A stretch of DNA of 26,524 bases from JAGNLA01 sp964472265. Its GTDB lineage: Bacteria; Caldisericota; Caldisericia; JAAYUI01. The stretch is taken from assembly GCA_964472265.1 (NCBI GenBank), contig CAYYJO010000024.1, positions 1 through 26,524 of the forward strand, read 5' to 3'. The notes below the pieces were generated by a model. That model was not told the DNA's origin. It saw nothing but the letters and a program-made list of their open reading frames with translations, and did no database searches. Position 1 is the stretch's first letter. Each line of letters starts with the position of its first letter. Positions 20,895 to 26,524 of the stretch are shown here, in pieces. A program made the translations under genes and the position numbers.

Positions 20895-21875
20895 TTAGTC
20901 ACGAACGTACGGGCAGGCTGTGAAATGGCCGTTGCCTATGTCGACAAGCGGATATTCTCCAGACGTGCACGGGAATTTGTTCTTTGCGTAGAACTCGCAT
21001 CTGGTGTTGAACCTGCAACCGGGCGGTGGATTGATTGGTGAAGGGATGTCGCCCTGGAGAAGCTGCCTGTCCTTTTTGAGGTGTGGGTCTGGAATCGGGA
21101 CTGCCGAGAGGAGGGCTTTGGTGTATGGGTGCTGTGGGTGCTTGAACAGCTCTTCTGACGGTGCAAGCTCGACAACCTTGCCAAGGTACATGACCGCGAC
21201 TCTGTTGCTGATGTGACGGACAACGGCCATGTCATGGGCGATGAACAGGTATGTGAGTTTGAACTTGTCCTGGAGCTCTTCGAGCAGGTTGATTACCTGT
21301 GACTGGATCGAAACGTCAAGAGCCGAGATCGGTTCGTCGGCAACGATGAACTTTGGGTTGAGGATGAGTGATCTTGCGATACCGATTCTCTGCCTCTGTC
21401 CACCTGAGAACTCGTGTGGATACCTGTGGAGGTATTCCGGACGGAGACCTACGGTTTCCATGATCTCCATGACAAGCTCTTCGCCGTCTCTCTTGCTCTT
21501 GCTGAGATTGTGGACAATGAGCGGTTCACGGATTGTTTCGCCAACCGGGAGCTTTGGGTTGAGCGATCCGGCAGGGTCCTGGAAGATGATACTCATATTG
21601 CGCCTCATCTTGCGAAGTTCATCGCCGCGAAGCATCATAACATCATCGCCATTGAAAAACACTTCACCCGATGTCGGCTTGTGAAGCCTGATCATTGTTT
21701 TGCCGACAGTTGTTTTTCCTGAACCGGATTCACCGACAAGCGAGAGTGTTTCGCCATCCATGATTTCGAATGAAACATCGTCGACTGCCTTTACATGGCC
21801 AATCGTCTTCTGGACGACTCCACCCTTGATCGGGAACCATTTCTTGAGGTTTTTTACTTGGATGAGCGGTTGCAT
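20895..21875 (-). CDS. oppF: Peptide ABC transporter ATP-binding protein OppF/DppF
   Basis: The 326-residue ATPase begins MQPLIQVKNLKKWFPIKGG. Walker A is GESGSGKT (48-55), Q-loop FQDPAGSLNP (98-107), signature FSGGQRQR (156-163), Walker B FIVADEP (176-182) and H-loop His214. All catalytic residues are present. The C-terminal oligopeptide/dipeptide domain carries Cys287, Cys293, Cys303 and Cys321, the pattern shown or proposed in related ATPases to bind an Fe-S cluster. The ATG at 21875 follows AAAGGAGAG; the longer frame to 21917 runs into oppD and is rejected. It begins 2 nt after the oppD stop and should form the heterodimer with OppD. Confidence 0.95.
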   Translation of the reverse strand: MQPLIQVKNLKKWFPIKGGVVQKTIGHVKAVDDVSFEIMDGETLSLVGESGSGKTTVGKTMIRLHKPTSGEVFFNGDDVMMLRGDELRKMRRNMSIIFQDPAGSLNPKLPVGETIREPLIVHNLSKSKRDGEELVMEIMETVGLRPEYLHRYPHEFSGGQRQRIGIARSLILNPKFIVADEPISALDVSIQSQVINLLEELQDKFKLTYLFIAHDMAVVRHISNRVAVMYLGKVVELAPSEELFKHPQHPYTKALLSAVPIPDPHLKKDRQLLQGDIPSPINPPPGCRFNTRCEFYAKNKFPCTSGEYPLVDIGNGHFTACPYVRD

Positions 21876-21877
21876 GA

Positions 21878-23383
21878 TCACAGCTCTCCTTTCGTTATCT
21901 TGTGCCAGCACCTGCACTGCCTGCCATCTGCAAACTCTTCAAGCGGTGGCTCAAGTTCTTTGCACTTCTGGTCTGCCCTTGGGCATCTCGGATGGAATTT
22001 GCATCCAACTGGGAGCCTGTACGGGTTTGGAACAAGACCTTCAATGGTCGGGAGTTTTTCTTCAGTTTTGGGCTGGTCGACCCTCGGGATCGAATGGAGA
22101 AGTCCCCAGGTGTACGGGTGCATCGGGCCTTCGAATATGTCCTTGCAGGTTCCGTATTCGACAATCTTTCCAGCGTACATGACGATGATGTTTTCAGCCA
22201 TTTCAGCCACAACGGCAAGGTTGTGGGTGATAAGCATGACAGCTGTTCCGAATTTCTTCTTGAGTTCCTTCATCAGTTCGAGGATCTGAGCCTGGATTGT
22301 AACATCAAGTGCAGTGGTTGCCTCGTCGGCGATGAGAATTTCGGGGTTGCAGGCCATTGCAAGGGCGATCATGACCCTCTGCTTCATACCACCTGACATT
22401 TCGTGCGGGTAGTTGAGAATTCTGCGCTCTGGGTCAGGAATTCCGACTAGTCTGAGCATCTCGATTGATCTCTGCCATGCCGGGGTTCTGAGTCTGAGGC
22501 TCTGGAGTTCCTTTTTGATTTTTGTGGCAAGGGCATATCTTGAAGCAAGCCTGTTTGTTACCTTTGTTTTTCTCTCTTCGTCAGCCTGGCAGAACAGACG
22601 GTTGTACTCGGCATCAGCATCGAGCTTTGCCTTGGCAATGTCAGTTTTTTCCTTTATGCCAAGCTTCTCATGCTCCCTCATCAGCCTGTTGAGCTTTAAT
22701 GCGTGCTCTTCTTTTTTCTGCTGGGTTGCGTTGTCATGCTCTTTCTTGGCAAACTGGATCTCCTGGAACTTCTTTTCTTTCAGGTTTGTGTAGTTTGCCT
22801 TGATGTTTGCAATCTTCTCTTTTGTGGCAACAGCAAGCTTCGCCTTTGTCTCTTTGAGTGAAGCCCTTTCTTTGCCAATTGATACGTTTGTTATCATGTT
22901 CGGGATCATGTCTGCAAACAGATAGATGATTGATGAGCCAAGCCAGACAAACCACCACTTCCAGAAGATGCCCCACGCCACGACCCTCATGCTGAAGTTG
23001 AAATTGCCAAGTCCCTGGTGAAGGGTGAGGGTTTCTGATATCTGGTCACCGATTTGGAATACCGGGTTGAGGGATGTCATCGGTTCCTGGAAGATCATCG
23101 AGATTGCTGCGCCTCTGAGCTGTCTGATACGCTGGATGCGAGCTTTTACGAGATCTTCATTGTGGAACAGAATCTGTCCACCTTCAATGTTGCCTGGGAC
23201 ATCGATGAGTCTCATGATTGAAAGCGAAGTGACCGATTTACCACAGCCAGATTCGCCAACGATTCCGAGTGTTTCACCTTTTCTGAGTTTGAAGCTTACA
23301 TCATCGACAGCTGGTACGACTCCGTCGGAGGTATGGAAATACGTCCGAAGGTTCTTTACTTCCAATATGACTTCGTTTTCCAT
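21878..23383 (-). CDS. oppD: Peptide ABC transporter ATP-binding protein OppD/DppD with membrane-like and coiled-coil insertion
   Basis: The 501-residue protein is far larger than usual (about 330). The ATPase core is intact: Walker A GESGCGKS (43-50), Q99, signature MSGGMKQR (329-336), Walker B LIADE (350-354, Glu354) and H387, plus C-terminal Cys461, 467, 474 and 490. Between the Q-loop and the signature, in the helical subdomain, about 170 residues are inserted. First comes a very hydrophobic, tryptophan-rich segment (131-164: AWGIFWKWWFVWLGSSIIYL). Then about 130 residues (168-298) of charged, heptad-like Lys/Glu-rich sequence, probably coiled coil. After it the family continues with EMLRLVGIPDPERR. 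No frameshift or intron-like signal is seen. SD AAGGAGGAAG precedes the ATG. Confidence 0.93.
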   Translation of the reverse strand: MENEVILEVKNLRTYFHTSDGVVPAVDDVSFKLRKGETLGIVGESGCGKSVTSLSIMRLIDVPGNIEGGQILFHNEDLVKARIQRIRQLRGAAISMIFQEPMTSLNPVFQIGDQISETLTLHQGLGNFNFSMRVVAWGIFWKWWFVWLGSSIIYLFADMIPNMITNVSIGKERASLKETKAKLAVATKEKIANIKANYTNLKEKKFQEIQFAKKEHDNATQQKKEEHALKLNRLMREHEKLGIKEKTDIAKAKLDADAEYNRLFCQADEERKTKVTNRLASRYALATKIKKELQSLRLRTPAWQRSIEMLRLVGIPDPERRILNYPHEMSGGMKQRVMIALAMACNPEILIADEATTALDVTIQAQILELMKELKKKFGTAVMLITHNLAVVAEMAENIIVMYAGKIVEYGTCKDIFEGPMHPYTWGLLHSIPRVDQPKTEEKLPTIEGLVPNPYRLPVGCKFHPRCPRADQKCKELEPPLEEFADGRQCRCWHKITKGEL

Positions 23384-23392
23384 TCTTCCTCC

Positions 23393-24826
23393 TTAGATTT
23401 TGAGCCTTGGGTCAATGGCATCCCTGAGTCCGTCACCCATGAAGTTCGATGAGAGGGTGACAAGGAAGATCAGGAGGCCTGAGAAAATCGACGGCCACGG
23501 CTGTGAAAGGAAGTAAGCCCTGGCTTCATTGATGATGCCGCCCCATGTCGGTGTTTCAATTACGTTGACACCTAGACCGAGGAATGACATTGATGATTCA
23601 GTCATTATGACTCCACCAATCATAAGTGTCATTGAGACAATGATTGGGGCAAGCGCGTTTGGAAGCATGTGACGGAACATTATGCGCCAGTCTGATGAGC
23701 CAATTGCCGACGCAGCCTCAACGTATTCAGTTTCCCTGATTGAGAAGAACTGGCCTCTGATCATTCTTGAGGTTCCAGACCAGCCGAACACCGTGAGGAT
23801 GATAATGATGACGAGTGGTGAACCGCCAAGGAATGCCGAGAGCAGGATGAGGATCGGAAGCTGTGGAACTGCAAGTTCGATCTCTATGATCCTTTGGAGG
23901 GTTGCATCGACGAATCCTCCGTAGAAACCAGCCATTGCACCAAGGATGATGCCAATGAGGGTCGAGAGAATTACAACGGTCAGTGAGACGAACAGTGAAA
24001 TCCTTGCGCCGTATGCGAGTCTGACAAGCATGTCATGACCTGAGCCGTCGGTGCCGAGAACGTGAATCGGAGCAGGTCCAAGGTCTTCATCCTGTGGGCC
24101 TTCATAAATCACATTGCCCTGATCGTCCTTGAGGGTGATGACAGTCTGGTCGGGGGTTGTAAACATTGGCTTGTAGAGGTCAATCTGCTGGTTGATCGAC
24201 TTATGGTACTTGACGAGTCTTGCCCTTGAGACAAAAAACTCGATCAGTTCTTTTTTTACATTGACAGGGATACCGTTGCTGTCTTTGATGATTCTGTCAT
24301 TTTCATCCTTGGCAATTTCGATTTTCCTGTCAAGTGAAGAAACCCAGCCATATTCCTTCAGGCTTGTGTTGTACAGGTCTTTGTAATTCTTTATCTGACC
24401 CGTGATTTTGTCCTTGTAGGAAGCATTGAAGGTCTCTTCGTTGATGGTTGCCATTCCGGTTTGGAGGGCTGTTTTGTAGTCCTCATCTGTTTTGAAATTG
24501 AACCAGAATGCAGGCCCACCAGGATAAACATCTTTGTTGTCCCAGTCTGGGGCGCTGATTTTTACTGCAACTCCCGGATATGAGAACGGGAGCATCTTCT
24601 GTTCACCGCCGGCGTACTTGACCGGGTAGCCTGTAAACACTTCAAACAGTGGCGCTATAACTGCAAGGAGCACCATTGCAAGCAGGATGTAGAATCCGAA
24701 GACCGCCATTTTGTGCCTTCTGAAGCGGCTCCAGACCATGCCCGAGAATGAATAGGATGAGGCTGACAGGATTTCCTGCTCGTTCGGATTTTCGATGACT
24801 GTAAGTTTTTTCTTTTTAGTAGCCAT
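23393..24826 (-). CDS. oppC: Peptide-type ABC permease OppC/DppC-like with large extra loop
   Basis: The 477-residue permease has the usual core: TM1 (41-61), LGTDGSGHDMLVRLAYGARISL from about 257, EAA loop EYVEAASAIGSSDWRIMFRH, and end GDGLRDAIDPRLKI. Residues about 65-245 form a large extracytoplasmic loop about 150 residues longer than normal, rich in Lys, Asp, Tyr and aromatic residues (for example PGGPAFWFNFKTDEDYKTAL; then a helical stretch YKDLYNTSLKEYG). Its N-terminus also carries a basic extension (MATKKKKLTVIEN). SD GAGGTGA precedes the ATG at 24826. It is 8 nt downstream of oppB and 9 nt upstream of oppD. Confidence 0.92.
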   Translation of the reverse strand: MATKKKKLTVIENPNEQEILSASSYSFSGMVWSRFRRHKMAVFGFYILLAMVLLAVIAPLFEVFTGYPVKYAGGEQKMLPFSYPGVAVKISAPDWDNKDVYPGGPAFWFNFKTDEDYKTALQTGMATINEETFNASYKDKITGQIKNYKDLYNTSLKEYGWVSSLDRKIEIAKDENDRIIKDSNGIPVNVKKELIEFFVSRARLVKYHKSINQQIDLYKPMFTTPDQTVITLKDDQGNVIYEGPQDEDLGPAPIHVLGTDGSGHDMLVRLAYGARISLFVSLTVVILSTLIGIILGAMAGFYGGFVDATLQRIIEIELAVPQLPILILLSAFLGGSPLVIIIILTVFGWSGTSRMIRGQFFSIRETEYVEAASAIGSSDWRIMFRHMLPNALAPIIVSMTLMIGGVIMTESSMSFLGLGVNVIETPTWGGIINEARAYFLSQPWPSIFSGLLIFLVTLSSNFMGDGLRDAIDPRLKI

Positions 24827-24834
24827 CAGTCACC

Positions 24835-25803
24835 TCACGAAAGAGAAATCTTCGGATCAACAAGCGCATACACCACGTCAGTGATGATCAGCGAGATCAG
24901 CGACAAGAATACAAACAGCGTGAAGTCGCTCATCGCAACCGGTATGTCTTTGGAGATCAAAGCGTTGTACATCATCTTGCCCATACCATTGATATTGAAT
25001 ATCTGCTCGGAAATAACAGAGCCGCCGAACAAACCGGGGAGAATGAATGTAAAAATTGTGACGACTGGTATAAGGGCATTTCTTAGAGCGTGTTTATAGA
25101 ACACAACATTTTCAGCCAGACCTTTGGCTCTTGCTGTTCTGATGTAATCCATCTTTATGACCTCAAGGATGGATGATCGCATGTAACGTGAAAGTGTTGC
25201 TGCACCACCAAGTAATCCCATGAAAATCGGCAGTGAGTAGTTTCTTGCATAATCGATGAAACGCATGAACCAGTTGAGCTGATCGTGATTGGGCCACAAC
25301 TGGAATCCTGCAGGGATGATTTTCAGTGTCACCGAGAAGAACATCATCAGCAACAAGGCAAACCAGAATCCCGGCATGGAGATTCCAATGTAGCTGATGA
25401 ACGTTACAACATAATCAACCCCGGAGTTGTGCCTCCTTGCTGCGAATATTCCCAAAGGAATACCAACTAAGACATTCAACAGGAGGGTTGAGATTGTGAG
25501 AGTCAACGTTACAGGTAGTTTGGTGGCTATCAACCCCCAGACGGGAACCTTTTCGAATATTGATTTGCCCCAGTCCCACTTGAAGAGGATGTTTCTTGCC
25601 CATTTGAAATAACCCACATACCACGGATCGTTGAATCCGGCCCATTCTCTCTGCTTCATGATTTCTGTCTTCAATTGAGGTTGCAGGATCATCAGCTCTT
25701 CAAAGGGATCGCCCTTGAGTGAGAGAACGAAATAGATCAGGCCGGTAAGAAGGATGAACATGAAGAAGAAAATAATCAATCTTCTGACAATATAATTGCC
25801 CAT
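24835..25803 (-). CDS. oppB: Peptide-type ABC permease OppB/DppB-like
   Basis: The 322-residue membrane protein begins MGNYIVRRLIIFFFMFILLT and shows LKGDPFEELM, WDWGKSIFEKVPVW, the EAA-type loop YIRTARAKGLAENVVFYKHALRNALIP and VVYALVDPKISLS at the end. About six membrane segments, normal length. The segment FNDPWYVGYFKWARNILFKWDWG is more aromatic than usual. It follows the truncated binding protein after a GC-rich hairpin (25831-25853) and precedes oppC by 8 nt. Together with oppC it should form the first permease pair of the cluster. Confidence 0.93.
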   Translation of the reverse strand: MGNYIVRRLIIFFFMFILLTGLIYFVLSLKGDPFEELMILQPQLKTEIMKQREWAGFNDPWYVGYFKWARNILFKWDWGKSIFEKVPVWGLIATKLPVTLTLTISTLLLNVLVGIPLGIFAARRHNSGVDYVVTFISYIGISMPGFWFALLLMMFFSVTLKIIPAGFQLWPNHDQLNWFMRFIDYARNYSLPIFMGLLGGAATLSRYMRSSILEVIKMDYIRTARAKGLAENVVFYKHALRNALIPVVTIFTFILPGLFGGSVISEQIFNINGMGKMMYNALISKDIPVAMSDFTLFVFLSLISLIITDVVYALVDPKISLS

Positions 25804-25830
25804 TTCTTAGCCTTTCTATTAACGCAAAAT

Positions 25831-25853
25831 GCGCCCCGGCTTGACCGGGGCGC
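25831..25853. terminator. GC-rich hairpin between binding-protein and permease genes
   Basis: GCGCCCCGG (25831-25839) pairs perfectly with CCGGGGCGC (25845-25853) around a CTTGA loop, in the 65-nt gap between the binding-protein stop and oppB. The minus-strand T-run after it is short (ATTTT). It mirrors the hairpin at 19083-19110 in the second half of the cluster, suggesting a shared way to make more binding protein than permease. Confidence 0.65.
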
Positions 25854-25868
25854 CATATCAGTCGTTAA

Positions 25869-26524
25869 TTACTGGATTATTTCCCTGTACCACCATGCGG
25901 CGTTCCAGTTTGGAGTGACCTGAGTGCCTGTCGGCTTGAAGTTTTCAAGATCGAACGGGCAGACATCGACGTCATATCTGTTGAACAGTGGAAGAGCCGG
26001 AAGCTCTTCAGTCCAGATCTTGGACTGTCTGTTGTAAACATCCTGGAGTTTTGCATCCGGGAGTTCCATTGTCATATCTGTGCAAAGCTGGTCGTGTTCC
26101 TTTGATGATGGCCAGCCGCCAACGTTCTGTCCCTGCCAGTAGTTGTCCTTGGTTGGAACCTGGTTTGCCATGAACAGGTTTGCGTTTGGTCTGATCGGGT
26201 TTGAAACCCATGCAAATTCAACAATTGACCACTCATGGCGAGTGAGGGACTGACCGAAGAGTTCCTTTGCCGGTACTGGCTTGGTGATGATCTTGAGTCC
26301 GACCCTGCCCCACATCTTCTGGAGCTGTTCGATGTTTTTTACACGGAATTCCTGTTCGGAGGTTGTCTTGATCTCGAACATGAACGGCTTCTTCGGGTCG
26401 CCGTCCTTGCATCTGATCATTTCGCTTCCGACTTTTGTAAGTTTCCATCCGGCCTCGTCGAGTAGCTTCTCAGCCATCTTCGGGTCGTACGGATACTTCT
26501 TGATCATCTCTTCATTGTAATACT
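25869..26524 (-). CDS. Extracellular solute-binding protein, family 5 (5' truncated by the window edge)
   Basis: The frame is open to the right edge, so only the C-terminal about 218 residues are seen; an internal ATG at 26507 is not the true start. DPKMAEKLLDEAGW, QLQKMWGRVGLKIITKPVPAKEL and a C-terminal EELPALPLFNRYDVDVC are typical of family 5 peptide-binding proteins. It ends TAA at 25871-25869, followed by a hairpin and oppB. It is the first binding protein of the cluster and probably the main partner of OppB/OppC. The C-terminus VTPNWNAAWWYREIIQ is aromatic-rich. Confidence 0.9.
   Translation of the reverse strand, partial: YYNEEMIKKYPYDPKMAEKLLDEAGWKLTKVGSEMIRCKDGDPKKPFMFEIKTTSEQEFRVKNIEQLQKMWGRVGLKIITKPVPAKELFGQSLTRHEWSIVEFAWVSNPIRPNANLFMANQVPTKDNYWQGQNVGGWPSSKEHDQLCTDMTMELPDAKLQDVYNRQSKIWTEELPALPLFNRYDVDVCPFDLENFKPTGTQVTPNWNAAWWYREIIQ

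Noticed and set aside
21878..23383. OppD insertion as an intein or group II intron
   Set aside because: There are no intein splice motifs (such as a terminal HN-C) or intron features; the insertion is helical, charged sequence in frame.

Overview
The window is bacterial chromosomal DNA, probably a metagenome-derived scaffold: a run of exactly ten Ns sits inside murA, and the reading frame does not survive it. The genes point to a walled, heterotrophic, probably anaerobic or facultative bacterium. Supporting genes are WecA/TagO-like and WecB, MurA, DivIVA, lipoprotein signal peptidase, many lipoproteins, methylglyoxal synthase, a DUF134/NifX pair and oligopeptide ABC transporters. TGA, TAA and TAG all act as stops, so the standard bacterial code fits. 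DUF134, DivIVA, PspC and copper-amine-oxidase-type stalk domains are common in Firmicutes and some candidate phyla. I cannot place the phylum from sequence alone. Promoters are readable as sigma70-type boxes (TTGACA/TTGATA with 16-17 nt to TATAAT/TAGAAT-like hexamers).

Layout. (1) 1-2455, plus strand: tail of a WecA/TagO-like transferase, wecB and gapped murA, for envelope polymer and peptidoglycan precursors. (2) 2489-3328: a promoter carrying a 12-bp palindrome, a DUF134 regulator with a cysteine-pair tail and an overlapping NifX-like protein. (3) 3364-4635: a long inverted repeat that reaches into the Shine-Dalgarno (SD) of an acyl-CoA dehydrogenase gene. (4) 4636-5411: about 0.8 kb without genes, packed with repeats and hairpins. 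(5) 5412-9496: a lipoprotein gene on plus; on minus a small Cys protein, a PIF1-like helicase with a C-terminal WYL domain, and two tandem paralogues fusing a stalk domain to a TlpA-like thioredoxin domain. (6) 9562-12345, plus: NIF3 protein, an ABC ATPase with degenerate catalytic motifs, a short ABC-2-like permease and a PspC protein. (7) 12347-12850, minus: mgsA and tRNA-Ala(CGC). (8) 12897-14066, plus: a lipoprotein gene ending in a bidirectional terminator. (9) 14130-15341, minus: divIVA, a DUF167 gene and lspA. (10) 15388-26524, minus: a peptide/nickel-type ABC transporter cluster with three binding proteins (one truncated by the window edge), two OppB/DppB permeases, two OppC/DppC permeases and one OppD/OppF ATPase pair.

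The most unusual locus is the transporter cluster. One ATPase pair apparently serves two permease pairs. OppD carries about 170 extra residues (a hydrophobic segment plus a charged, probably coiled-coil stretch) between its Q-loop and signature motif. Both OppC-type permeases carry large extra loops after TM1. Other points of interest are the degenerate ABC ATPase, several promoters whose -10 box lies 6 nt before the ATG (possible leaderless mRNAs), a DUF167 gene whose homology runs upstream of any standard start codon, and the PIF1-WYL fusion.
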